A stretch of 64,000 nucleotides of DNA from assembly GCA_026196275.1 (NCBI GenBank), contig JAPHTQ010000029.1, positions 22,749-86,748 of the forward strand, in the 5' to 3' direction. The position numbers were made by a program, and so were the translations under genes. The stretch is from Gammaproteobacteria bacterium. GTDB lineage: Bacteria; Pseudomonadota; Gammaproteobacteria; Thiohalomonadales; Thiohalomonadaceae. Below the pieces are notes generated by a model, which saw only the letters and a list, made by a program, of their open reading frames with translations, was not told the origin of the DNA and ran no database searches. Below, in pieces: positions 7,646-15,552 of the stretch. The stretch's first letter is position 1; each line of letters begins with the position of its first letter.

Positions 7646-9262
7646 ATGCCAGGCAGTCACCGCCTATTGCAGCGTATCGAAAAACTGACAGAGATCGGGA
7701 TTGCCCTCTCGGCAGAGAGTGACACTCCACGCCTGCTGGAGATGATCCTGCTCGGTGCCAAGGCCCTGACCAATGCCGATGGCGGCACACTCTATTCGGT
7801 GCAGGAAGACAACACCGTGAAAATGGAAATTGTGCGTACCGATTCGTTGCAGTTCGCCATGGGGGGGACCACTGGCGAACCGATCCCCTTCGAACCTATC
7901 CCGCTCTATGACGAGCAGGGACGGCCTAACCAGCACATGGTCGTTACTCATGCGGTACTCAACGATGTGACAGTCAATATCCCCGACGCCTACGACACCG
8001 AAGGGTTCGATTTCTCCGGCACAAAGAAGTTCGACCGGAGCACTGGCTACCGCTCCACCTCCTTCCTCACCGTCCCGCTGAAAAACCATGAGGGGGACAT
8101 CATCGGCGTGCTGCAACTGCTCAATGCCCAGGATGAGCAGAGCGGCGAGATCATCGCCTTCGATGATGAGGCCCAGCACCTGGTCGAATCGCTCGCCTCA
8201 CTGGCGGCCATCGCGCTGACCAACCGCCGCCTGATCGATGATCTGAAGCACCTGCTCGAATCCCTGATCCAGCTGGTCGCCACCGCCATCGACGAAAAAT
8301 CCCCCTACACCGGCGGTCACTGCAAACGGGTCCCGGTACTGACCATGATGCTCGCCGACGCCGCCAGCCACACCACCGAGGGGCCATTGAGGGATTTCAG
8401 CATGGACGAGGACGATCGCTACGAGCTGGAGATCGCCGCCTGGCTGCATGACTGCGGCAAGATCACCACCCCCGAATACGTGGTCGACAAATCGACCAAG
8501 CTGGAGACCATCTACGACCGCATCGAGACCGTCGACACCCGCTTTGAGATCCTCAAGCGCGATGCCGAGATCGTCATGCTGAAAAAGCGGCAGGCCGCAC
8601 TGGAGAGGGGCGAACTCATCGATGAGGCAGCACTGCAGCAGGAGTACCGGGACACCCTTCATCAGCTCGATGAGGAGCTCGACTTTCTGCACATCAGTAA
8701 TACTGGTGGAGAGTTCATGTCAGAGCAAGACCGGCAGCGGGTGCATGATATCGGGCGTCGACACTGGAATTACCACGGCAGCGAACTGCCGTTGCTAACC
8801 GAGAACGAACGCTACAACCTCACCATAGAAAAGGGAACACTGACTCCTGAAGAGCGCGAGGTGATCAACAACCACATCGTCGCCACCATCAAGATGCTCG
8901 AGGCACTACCCTTCCCCAAGCACCTCAAGCACGTTCCCGAATACGCCGGCGGTCACCACGAGAAGATGGACGGCTCCGGCTATCCGCGCGGACTGAAGGG
9001 CAGTCAGATGTCGGTGCAGGCACGCACCATGGCCATTGCCGATATTTTTGATGCCCTCACCGCCAAGGATCGCCCCTACAAGGAGGGAAAAAAGCTCTCC
9101 GAGGCGCTGCGCATCCTCGGTTTCATGAAGCAGGGCGATCACATCGACCCGGACCTGTTCGATATCTTCGTAAGGGAACGCATCTTCGAAAAATATGCCC
9201 ACCAGTACCTCGACAGCAGCCAGATAGACGAGGTGGACCTGGAGAGCATCCCGGGCCTCTGA
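7646..9262 (+). CDS. GAF domain plus HD-GYP phosphohydrolase
   Basis: A 538-aa soluble protein. An N-terminal GAF-like domain (about residues 20-190) precedes an HD-GYP domain with HDCGK (His268-Asp269) and HHEKMDGSGYP (from His437). HD-GYP enzymes hydrolyse c-di-GMP. Between the HDCGK motif and TPEEREVINNH (about residue 400) there is an extra, charged, helix-rich stretch of roughly 120 residues, longer than in a minimal HD-GYP domain. The metal-binding and GYP motifs are intact, so activity is expected. It follows the DgcZ-like cyclase, a natural synthesis/breakdown pair although a repeat element separates them. The GAF ligand is unknown. Confidence 0.88.
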   Translation: MPGSHRLLQRIEKLTEIGIALSAESDTPRLLEMILLGAKALTNADGGTLYSVQEDNTVKMEIVRTDSLQFAMGGTTGEPIPFEPIPLYDEQGRPNQHMVVTHAVLNDVTVNIPDAYDTEGFDFSGTKKFDRSTGYRSTSFLTVPLKNHEGDIIGVLQLLNAQDEQSGEIIAFDDEAQHLVESLASLAAIALTNRRLIDDLKHLLESLIQLVATAIDEKSPYTGGHCKRVPVLTMMLADAASHTTEGPLRDFSMDEDDRYELEIAAWLHDCGKITTPEYVVDKSTKLETIYDRIETVDTRFEILKRDAEIVMLKKRQAALERGELIDEAALQQEYRDTLHQLDEELDFLHISNTGGEFMSEQDRQRVHDIGRRHWNYHGSELPLLTENERYNLTIEKGTLTPEEREVINNHIVATIKMLEALPFPKHLKHVPEYAGGHHEKMDGSGYPRGLKGSQMSVQARTMAIADIFDALTAKDRPYKEGKKLSEALRILGFMKQGDHIDPDLFDIFVRERIFEKYAHQYLDSSQIDEVDLESIPGL

Positions 9263-9278
9263 CTCCTCCTGCCCACAG

Positions 9279-9295
9279 TGCACCCGCACGATGCA
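9279..9295. promoter_or_regulatory. NtrC-like binding site upstream of nasT
   Basis: TGCACCCGCACGATGCA is a 17-bp dyad (TGCACC-N5-GATGCA), one base from the enterobacterial NtrC consensus TGCACC-N5-GGTGCA. It lies about 110 bp before the sigma-54 promoter at 9391-9406, a normal enhancer distance. The same half-sites with the same spacing recur at 10171-10187. Confidence 0.7.
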
Positions 9296-9390
9296 ATACC
9301 CTGCCGCTCTGCCCGGATTTGGTGCGGTCACGTGGCGGTGACACGCCGCATGCCCCCGGGGCGTGAGCACAGAGAGTCTTTTTACTGATG

Positions 9391-9406
9391 TGGCACGGCG
9401 GTTGCT
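9391..9406 (+). promoter_or_regulatory. Sigma-54 promoter of nasT
   Basis: TGGCACGGCGGTTGCT matches the -24/-12 consensus TGGCAC-N5-TTGCW exactly. Transcription should start near 9417, leaving a leader of about 130 bases before the nasT ATG. Confidence 0.8.
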
Positions 9407-9478
9407 GAACAATGCTGTAGGAAACGACTGCCTTCGTGCTGATAAACGGATCTCTCACACGGCAAGCCATGATGGCAT

Positions 9479-9519
9479 AAGGGTCGGGGCAGGCATGGGT
9501 AGCCGTCTCGGCCTTTTTT
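9479..9519 (+). terminator. Intrinsic terminator in the nasT leader
   Basis: The arms 9479-9490 and 9505-9515 pair in an 11-bp stem (several G-U pairs, one bulge) followed by six T residues (9514-9519). It lies between the sigma-54 start site and the nasT ATG at 9548, so nasT should be read only when transcription passes it. I found no convincing pair of ANTAR-type hexaloops before it. Confidence 0.6.
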
Positions 9520-9547
9520 CATCCTTCACACAAAGACGGTAAATCGC

Positions 9548-10147
9548 ATGGCGGAGCAGACAGGGCAACAGGGACTGCGCGTTCTCCTTGTGGATGAGAA
9601 CAGGGGGCGATCCGCCCTGTTGGAACAGGCCCTGAGTGATGCCGGGTACCAGGTGATTGCCAAGGTGATCACCAGCGATAATCTCGCCCATCAGGTGCAG
9701 CTTCACCAGCCCGACGTGATCATCGTCGATCTCGAGTCCCCCGACCGCGACACGCTGGAGCACATGCACAGCATCAGCCGCGACCAGCCGCGCCCCATCG
9801 TAATGTTCGCCGAAGACCAGGACAGCGATGCGATCCACAAAGCGATCAAGGCCGGCGTCAGTGCCTACATCGTCGACGGCCTGAGCAGCAAGCGGGTCAA
9901 GCCGGTGATGGAGGTAGCCATCGCCCGCTTTCGCGAATACCAGGCCCTGCGCGACGAATTGACGAAAACCAGGATCACCCTGGAAGAGCGCAAGATCATT
10001 GATCGCGCCAAGGGGCTACTGATGAAACGTCAGGGCATGGACGAGGAGGGTGCCTATCAGGCGCTGCGCAAGATCGCCATGGACCGCAGCCAGAAGCTGG
10101 TCGAAGTGGCGCGCAATGTGATCTCGGTGATGGAGTTGTTGGAATGA
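9548..10147 (+). CDS. nasT: NasT-type ANTAR antitermination regulator
   Basis: A 199-aa protein with an N-terminal receiver domain (about residues 15-130; strand VIIVDLESPD) and a C-terminal ANTAR RNA-binding domain (about 135-195) including IIDRAKGLLMKRQGMDEEGAYQALRKIAM. NasT proteins bind two-hairpin leader RNAs and block terminators ahead of nitrate assimilation genes; without nitrate they are sequestered by the sensor NasS. Here a matching leader is found at 10338-10474, before nrtA, and a NasS-like protein is encoded at 14222-15541. The gene has its own sigma-54 promoter and leader terminator. Confidence 0.93.
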   Translation: MAEQTGQQGLRVLLVDENRGRSALLEQALSDAGYQVIAKVITSDNLAHQVQLHQPDVIIVDLESPDRDTLEHMHSISRDQPRPIVMFAEDQDSDAIHKAIKAGVSAYIVDGLSSKRVKPVMEVAIARFREYQALRDELTKTRITLEERKIIDRAKGLLMKRQGMDEEGAYQALRKIAMDRSQKLVEVARNVISVMELLE

Positions 10148-10170
10148 GATTAGTTGTTAGCAACCAATCC

Positions 10171-10187
10171 TGCACCACCCCGATGCA
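10171..10187. promoter_or_regulatory. NtrC-like binding site upstream of nrtA
   Basis: TGCACCACCCCGATGCA has the same half-sites and N5 spacing as the site at 9279-9295. It lies about 120 bp before the sigma-54 promoter at 10308-10322. Confidence 0.7.
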
Positions 10188-10307
10188 ACATCGCTTCGCC
10201 GCAGATCATATTGGGGCACAGAGGGAACCTGCCGACAGGCAGACAAATCTCGACATAGTCAGTTAAGCCGTTAATCGGAAAGACATTTCATATCCTCTCT
10301 GCCATTC

Positions 10308-10322
10308 TGGCACGGTCATTGC
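10308..10322 (+). promoter_or_regulatory. Sigma-54 promoter of the nrt-nir-nas operon
   Basis: TGGCACGGTCATTGC fits the -24/-12 consensus TGGCAC-N5-TTGC exactly. The expected start site (about 10334) is just before the first ANTAR hairpin, so the leader RNA would begin with that hairpin. Confidence 0.82.
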
Positions 10323-10337
10323 GAAAGCCTAGGTAAG

Positions 10338-10474
10338 CACGTCGGCAACGATGCTGGCGTGACAAGGTGATTGCAGATACCCAACGGCGGGTTGCAGTCG
10401 CGTTGTAGATAAAACACTTTCTGGACAAAGGCGTCCTTCCGCGCGGAGATTCTTCGTGGCGGTCGGACGCCTTT
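10338..10474 (+). promoter_or_regulatory. ANTAR-type antitermination leader of nrtA (hairpins P1 and P2)
   Basis: P1 spans 10338-10361: a 9-bp stem closing the hexaloop AACGAT, with A at loop position 1 (10347) and G at position 4 (10350). P2 spans 10423-10436: a short GGAC/GTCC stem closing AAAGGC, again A1 and G4. A1/G4 hexaloops are the known recognition feature of ANTAR proteins. P2 shares bases 10427-10436 with the 5' arm of the terminator, so P2 and terminator exclude each other. This is the expected NasT target. P2 has only 4 bp, and the P1-P2 linker of about 60 bases seems long. Confidence 0.8.
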
Positions 10475-10478
10475 TTTT
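10427..10478 (+). terminator. Intrinsic terminator in the nrtA leader
   Basis: A 10-bp perfect outer stem, AAAGGCGTCC (10427-10436) with GGACGCCTTT (10465-10474), has further pairing inside (CCGC/GCGG) and is followed by a run of T to 10478. It stands 22 bases before the nrtA start codon and is the conditional terminator of the ANTAR leader. Confidence 0.85.
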
Positions 10479-10500
10479 ATGGCTCGAGAACGAGGGACAG

Positions 10501-11907
10501 ATGATGAAGAAACGCACCAACGACCAAGGCAGCGGCTTTCTGCGCAAAACCGGCCTGGCAGTGCTTGCCGCTGGCATCCTGCTGGGCGGCAGCACCGTGT
10601 TGAACAGCGCCATCGCCAAGGAATACCCGGAAAAAGAGGAACTGAAATTCGGCTTCATCAAGCTGACCGACATGGCGCCATTGGCTATTGCCTATGAAAA
10701 GGGCTACTTCGAGGACGAAGGCCTCTATGTCACCCTCGAGGCCCAGGCCAACTGGAAGGTACTGCTGGATCGCGTCATCGATGGCGAACTGGACGGCGCG
10801 CACATGCTGGCCGGCCAGCCGCTCGGCGCGACCATCGGTTTCGGTACCCAGGCGCACATCATCACCGCCTTCTCCATGGATCTGAACGGCAACGCGATTA
10901 CCGTTTCCAACAAGATCTGGGATGAGATGAAGCCCTTTGTGCCCAAGGACAAGGACGGCAAGCCGGTGCACCCGATCAAGGCCGACGCCCTCAAGCCCGT
11001 GGTCGACAAGTACAAGAAGGAAGGCAAGCCGTTCAAGATGGGCATGGTCTTCCCGGTATCCACCCACAACTACGAATTGCGCTACTGGCTCGCCGCCGGC
11101 GGTATCCACCCCGGTTTCTATGCCCCGGCCAAGGGCGACACCAGCGGCACCCTCAAGGCCGATGCGCTGCTCTCCGTGACCCCGCCGCCGCAGATGCCGG
11201 CGACCATGGAAGCGGGCACCATCTACGGTTACTGCGTCGGCGAGCCGTGGAACCAGCAGGCGGTGTTCAAGGGCATCGGTGTGCCGGTGATCACCGACTA
11301 CGAGATCTGGAAAAACAACCCGGAGAAGGTGTTCGGCGTCTCCAAGGAGTGGGCCGACAAATACCCGATCACCCACAAGGCCGTGGTGAAAGCCCTGATC
11401 CGCGCCGCCAAATGGCTGGATGAGAACAACAATGCCAACCGTCCCGAGGCGGTGAAGATCCTCGCCAAGCCGCAGTATGTGGGCGCCGATTACGAGGTCA
11501 TCGCCAATTCCATGACCGGCACCTTCGAGTACGAAAAGGGCGACAAGCGCGAAGTCCCTGACTTCAACGTCTTCTTCCGCTACAACGCCACCTATCCCTT
11601 CTACTCCGACGCCGTCTGGTATCTGACCCAGATGCGCCGCTGGGGCCAGGTTGCCGAACAGAAGCCGGACAGCTGGTACATGGATATCGCCAAAAAGGTC
11701 TACCGCCCGGACATCTACAGCGAAGCGGCCAGCGAGCTGATTGCCGAGGGCAAGATGAGCGCCGGCGAGTTCCCCGACTTCGCCAAGGAAGACGGTTTCC
11801 GCGCTCCGCAGACCCACTTCATCGACGGCATCACCTATGACGGCCACAAGCCGAACGACTACCTGAAAAATTTCGACATCGGCCTGAAGGGTAAGGAAAA
11901 GATTTAA
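10501..11907 (+). CDS. nrtA: NrtA-type nitrate ABC transporter substrate-binding protein
   Basis: The first start codon after the leader terminator is the ATG at 10501 (second ATG at 10504), preceded by GAGGGA; an upstream in-frame ATG at 10456 lies inside the terminator and is rejected. The product (468 aa) has a Sec signal peptide (hydrophobic [13 protein letters not shown], processed near NSAIA) and an NrtA/SsuA-like periplasmic binding fold with [30 protein letters not shown] and [12 protein letters not shown]. It delivers nitrate, possibly also nitrite or cyanate, to NrtB/NrtD. It is clearly paralogous to the NasS-like protein three genes downstream. Confidence 0.92.
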   Translation: MMKKRTNDQGSGFLRKTGLAVLAAGILLGGSTVLNSAIAKEYPEKEELKFGFIKLTDMAPLAIAYEKGYFEDEGLYVTLEAQANWKVLLDRVIDGELDGAHMLAGQPLGATIGFGTQAHIITAFSMDLNGNAITVSNKIWDEMKPFVPKDKDGKPVHPIKADALKPVVDKYKKEGKPFKMGMVFPVSTHNYELRYWLAAGGIHPGFYAPAKGDTSGTLKADALLSVTPPPQMPATMEAGTIYGYCVGEPWNQQAVFKGIGVPVITDYEIWKNNPEKVFGVSKEWADKYPITHKAVVKALIRAAKWLDENNNANRPEAVKILAKPQYVGADYEVIANSMTGTFEYEKGDKREVPDFNVFFRYNATYPFYSDAVWYLTQMRRWGQVAEQKPDSWYMDIAKKVYRPDIYSEAASELIAEGKMSAGEFPDFAKEDGFRAPQTHFIDGITYDGHKPNDYLKNFDIGLKGKEKI

Positions 11908-11918
11908 TTTGGATAGTT

Positions 11919-12030
11919 AACCACAGAGGCACAGAGTACACGGAGATACATGCAGTGAAAGGGCTGTTATGCGCCCACTCCAGCCAACAGGTTTGGTCTT
12001 CTCTGTGCCCTCCGTGCCTCTGTGGTGAAC
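11919..12030. repeat. Palindromic CACAGAG-type intergenic repeat
   Basis: Begins AACCACAGAGGCACAGAG and ends GTGCCTCTGTGGTG, so the ends are reverse complements. It belongs to a family seen about a dozen times in this window, always between genes, and here separates nrtA and nrtB. Confidence 0.8.
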
Positions 12031-12055
12031 AATCAAATACAGCAAGGGCATGACC

Positions 12056-13078
12056 ATGAGTACACATATCTTTAACACATGCAGCACCTTCAATGCGCTC
12101 TGGCTGGAGCGCATACAGGGTGCCCTGCAGGGTGAGCGGTTCGTCAAAATGACCGTCGGCGTCAGCCGCAACCTGTTCATCCCGTTTGTCGCCATTGCCA
12201 TCTTCCTGGCGATGTGGGGCGCCGCCGCATCGAAGATCGAAACCTCACTCGGCACCCTGCCCGGCCCGGCCAAGGTGTGGGAGCAAACGGCTCAACTCTA
12301 CAAGGAGCATCAGGTCTCACAGGAAAAGGAGGTAGCTTTCTACCAGCGCCAGGAGCAGCGCAACGCCGAACGACTCAAGCACGACCCGGACTATGAACCA
12401 AAGATCCGCCCCTACACCGGCGCCCCGACCTTTTTCGATCAGATCGGCACCAGTCTGCTCACCGTAGCGACCGGCTTCCTGCTCGCCTCGCTCATCGCCA
12501 TACCCATTGGCATCGTCTGCGGCATGAGCGCCACGCTCTATCAAGCCCTCAATCCGCTGATCCAGATCTTCAAACCGGTCTCGCCGCTGGCGTGGCTGCC
12601 GCTGGTGACCATCGTGGTCAGTGCGGTTTATGTCAGCGACGATCCACTGTTCGCCAAATCCTTCGTCACCTCGGCTATCACCGTTACCCTCTGCTGCCTC
12701 TGGCCGACCATCATCAATACCACCGTCGGCGTCTCCTCGGTGGACAAGGATCTGCTCAACGTCAGCCGCGTGCTGCGCCTCGGCTGGTTCACCAAGACGG
12801 TGAAGATCATCCTTCCCTCAGCCACGCCGATGATGTTCACCGGCCTGCGTCTGTCGCTCAGCATCGGCTGGATGGTGTTGATCGCCGCCGAAATGCTGGC
12901 GCAGAACCCCGGCCTCGGAAAATTCGTGTGGGACGAATTCCAGAACGGAAGTTCCGACTCCCTGGCCCGCATCATGGTCGCCGTACTGGTGATCGGACTC
13001 ATCGGCTTCCTGCTCGACCGCGGCATGCTGTTGCTGCAACGCCGCGTCACCTGGGACCGCAACGCGGTGCTGCGCTAA
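12056..13078 (+). CDS. nrtB: NrtB-type nitrate ABC transporter permease
   Basis: A 340-aa inner-membrane permease starting at ATG 12056, 7 bases after AAGGG (12044-12048); an ATG at 12050 is too close to that site. A first membrane helix (about residues 25-45) is followed by a charged segment of some 60 residues (QEKEVAFYQRQEQRNAERLK), longer than in SsuC-like permeases. The BPD_transp_1 core follows, with the EAA-like ABC-contact loop around LLNVSRVLRLGWFTKTVKIILPSATPMMFTGLRLS. It pairs with NrtA and NrtD to import nitrate. Confidence 0.9.
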   Translation: MSTHIFNTCSTFNALWLERIQGALQGERFVKMTVGVSRNLFIPFVAIAIFLAMWGAAASKIETSLGTLPGPAKVWEQTAQLYKEHQVSQEKEVAFYQRQEQRNAERLKHDPDYEPKIRPYTGAPTFFDQIGTSLLTVATGFLLASLIAIPIGIVCGMSATLYQALNPLIQIFKPVSPLAWLPLVTIVVSAVYVSDDPLFAKSFVTSAITVTLCCLWPTIINTTVGVSSVDKDLLNVSRVLRLGWFTKTVKIILPSATPMMFTGLRLSLSIGWMVLIAAEMLAQNPGLGKFVWDEFQNGSSDSLARIMVAVLVIGLIGFLLDRGMLLLQRRVTWDRNAVLR

Positions 13079-13088
13079 AAAACAATCC

Positions 13089-13176
13089 TCACCGCAAAGA
13101 GGCAAAGGCGCAGAGGAATGCAAAACATGAAACCTACTGAATATCGCAGCGAACGTCCCTGCGCCTTTGCGATGAG
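13089..13176. repeat. Palindromic CGCAAAG-type intergenic repeat
   Basis: Begins TCACCGCAAAGAGGCAAAGG and ends GCGCCTTTGCGATGAG, complementary ends of the dispersed family. It lies between nrtB and nrtD. Confidence 0.75.
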
Positions 13177-13197
13177 TTTTTTTAAGGAGTTCTAGCT

Positions 13198-14058
13198 ATG
13201 AACACATACCTGAGCCTGGAAAACCTGAGCATCACCTTCGACACCGACAACGGTCCGTTGGATGTGCTCGACGATATTTCGCTGAAGATCGACAAGGGCG
13301 AATTCATTTCACTTATCGGTCACTCCGGCTGCGGCAAGTCGACCGTACTGAACATCGTTGCCGGGATGCTGCAGGCCACCAGCGGCGGCGTGCTGCTGGA
13401 GAACCGCGAGGTCGACGAGCCCGGCCCCGACCGTGCCGTGGTGTTCCAGAACCATTCGCTGCTGCCGTGGCTTACCGTGTATGACAACGTGCGTCTGGCC
13501 GTGGACCAGGTGTTCAGGAAAACCCGCAGCAAGCAGGAGCGCCACGCCTGGACCCTGCACAATCTGGAGCTGGTGCACATGGGCCACGCCATGGATCGCC
13601 GCCCCGACGAGATCTCCGGCGGCATGAAACAGCGCGTCGGCATCGCCCGTGCGCTGGCGATGGAACCCAAGGTGCTGCTGATGGACGAGCCCTTCGGTGC
13701 GCTCGACTCGCTCACCCGCACCCACATGCAGGATTCGCTGATGGAGATCCAGGCAGACCTCAACAACACGGTGATCATGATTACCCACGACGTGGACGAG
13801 GCGGTGCTGCTCTCCGATCGCATCGTAATGATGAGCAACGGTCCCTCGGCCACCGTCGGCGAGATCCTGAACATTGAACTGGAGCGCCCGCGCAATCGTC
13901 TCGCGCTCGCCGACGCCCCATCCTACAACCACTACCGAGCCGAAGTGCTGCGCTTCCTGCACGAACGCCACGCCCAGTCCGACGTGCCGGTAAAGAAGTC
14001 CGCAGAAGAAAGTGCGGAAGAAGTGTTGAAACCGACACTCAAGATAGCCGCCGGATAA
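13198..14058 (+). CDS. nrtD: NrtD-type nitrate ABC transporter ATPase
   Basis: A 286-aa ABC ATPase starting 8 bases after AAGGAG. Walker A is GHSGCGKST, the Q-loop region is VVFQNHSLLPWLTVYDNV, the signature is ISGGMKQR, and Walker B is VLLMDEPFGALD with switch ITHDVDEA. The QNHSLLPW/SGGMKQR combination is characteristic of the nitrate/sulfonate/taurine group, and the position after nrtA and nrtB identifies it. It powers import from the cytoplasmic face. It lacks the NrtA-like regulatory extension of cyanobacterial NrtC, but a separate NrtA-like cytoplasmic protein follows. Confidence 0.92.
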   Translation: MNTYLSLENLSITFDTDNGPLDVLDDISLKIDKGEFISLIGHSGCGKSTVLNIVAGMLQATSGGVLLENREVDEPGPDRAVVFQNHSLLPWLTVYDNVRLAVDQVFRKTRSKQERHAWTLHNLELVHMGHAMDRRPDEISGGMKQRVGIARALAMEPKVLLMDEPFGALDSLTRTHMQDSLMEIQADLNNTVIMITHDVDEAVLLSDRIVMMSNGPSATVGEILNIELERPRNRLALADAPSYNHYRAEVLRFLHERHAQSDVPVKKSAEESAEEVLKPTLKIAAG

Positions 14059-14077
14059 AGGAAAAAAACATGATATT

Positions 14078-14197
14078 CACCACAGAGTTACGGCGTTCAC
14101 GGAGAAAAACACATGCTGCTACTTCCCGGACGATTAATACCGGCAGTCAATGCAAAACGACGCCTGTAAATAGTCTTCCTCCGTGCCTCTGTGGTGA
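14078..14197. repeat. Palindromic CACAGAG-type intergenic repeat
   Basis: Begins CACCACAGAGTTACGGCG and ends CCGTGCCTCTGTGGTGA. Same dispersed family; between nrtD and the nasS-like gene. Confidence 0.78.
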
Positions 14198-14221
14198 TTT
14201 TACTAAAACGGTGGAATCGTT

Positions 14222-15541
14222 ATGACTGACAACCTGGAAAAAAGCGAACTGAGCCTGGGCTTTATCCCGCTGACCGACTGCGCCCCGCTGGTCGTCGCAA
14301 AAGAGAAAGGCTACTTCGACAAGTATGGTCTCAAGGTGACACTCTCCAAGGAGACCTCCTGGGCCAATATCCGCGACAAGGTCGCGCTCGGCATCCTCGA
14401 TGGCGCGCAGATGCTAGCCGGTATGCCCCTCGCCATGAGTCTCGGCATCGGACCGATGACCAAATCGATGGTCACCGCCTTCTCCATGGATCTCAACGGC
14501 AATGCCATCACCGTCTCCAACGCGCTGTTCGCACGCATGCAGCAGGCCGATCCGCAGGTGATGACGCAGCGCCCCCTGAGCGCGCGCGCACTGAAAAAAG
14601 TGATCGAAAACAACAGAAAGGCCGGAGGTGAGCCGCTCACCTTCGCCATGGTGTTTCCCTACTCCACCCACAACTATGAGCTGCGTTACTGGATGGCCGC
14701 CGCCGGAATCGACCCGGACGAGGATATACGCCTGGTGGTGGTGTCGCCGCCGCAGATGGTCGGCCAGCTGGAGAAGGGAACCATCGACGGCTACTGCGTT
14801 GGCGAGCCGTGGAATGCGCAGGCAGTGCAGGCCGGTCTCGGCCACACCCTGATCACTAAATACGAGATATGGAACAACAGCCCGGAGAAGGTGCTTGGCG
14901 TCACCCAGGAGTGGGCCGAGCAGTACCCCAACACCCACAGGGCTCTGTTGATGGCACTGCTCGAGGCGAGCCGCTGGCTGGACGAGCTGCAGAACCGTCT
15001 TGAAGCGGTCGCGATGATCTCGCGCAGCATTTACGTCAACGCGCCCGAATATGTAGTACGTATGTCGATGACCGGCACCTTTCAGTATGCCGCCAATGAG
15101 ATGCCTCGCGCCCTGCCCGACTTCAATGTTTTTTACCGTTACGCCGCCAACTTCCCCTGGCGATCACATGCACTGTGGTTCATCAGCCAGATGGTGCGCT
15201 GGGGGCAGATCGACAAGGCGGTCGACATGCGCGCCATTGCAGAAGAGGTATATCGCCCGGACATCTACCGCGAGGCAGCCGCAGCCCTCGAACTGCTTTG
15301 CCCGAGCATCGACTACAAACTCGAAGGCCACCATGACAACAGCTGGAAATTGCACGAGGGCCGCGAGTCGCTGCTGATGGGCCCGGACCGTTTTCTCGAC
15401 GGTCGCACCTTCGATCCATCAGGACCACTTGAGTACTTGCGCGGCTTCGACGTGCACCACCTCTCCATCGACCTCGGCGAACTGGCACAGTTGAACCGGC
15501 TGACTAACGCCGCCGACAACGCAGCCAACCCGTCTGTATAG
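14222..15541 (+). CDS. nasS: NasS-like cytoplasmic nitrate sensor (NrtA paralogue without signal peptide)
   Basis: A 439-aa protein aligning with the NrtA of this cluster along most of its length ([42 protein letters not shown]) but starting directly at the mature fold (SELSLGFIPLTDCAPLV) with no signal peptide or membrane helix. A soluble NrtA-like protein encoded with an ANTAR regulator fits NasS, which binds nitrate and holds NasT inactive without it. NasS genes usually neighbour nasT; here it is separated by the transporter genes. An alternative is a cytoplasmic regulator of the transporter, like the NrtC C-terminal domain. Confidence 0.8.
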   Translation: MTDNLEKSELSLGFIPLTDCAPLVVAKEKGYFDKYGLKVTLSKETSWANIRDKVALGILDGAQMLAGMPLAMSLGIGPMTKSMVTAFSMDLNGNAITVSNALFARMQQADPQVMTQRPLSARALKKVIENNRKAGGEPLTFAMVFPYSTHNYELRYWMAAAGIDPDEDIRLVVVSPPQMVGQLEKGTIDGYCVGEPWNAQAVQAGLGHTLITKYEIWNNSPEKVLGVTQEWAEQYPNTHRALLMALLEASRWLDELQNRLEAVAMISRSIYVNAPEYVVRMSMTGTFQYAANEMPRALPDFNVFYRYAANFPWRSHALWFISQMVRWGQIDKAVDMRAIAEEVYRPDIYREAAAALELLCPSIDYKLEGHHDNSWKLHEGRESLLMGPDRFLDGRTFDPSGPLEYLRGFDVHHLSIDLGELAQLNRLTNAADNAANPSV

Positions 15542-15552
15542 GAGTCACGACA

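Noticed and set aside
9417..9519. ANTAR-type P1/P2 hairpins before nasT
   Set aside because: Candidate short stems were found (for example ACGA-CTGCCT-TCGT), but the loops lack A at position 1 and G at position 4, so I do not call a NasT target here.
10477..11847. 456-codon minus-strand frame opposite nrtA
   Set aside because: Antisense shadow; the nrtA frame has the signal peptide, leader and binding-protein motifs.
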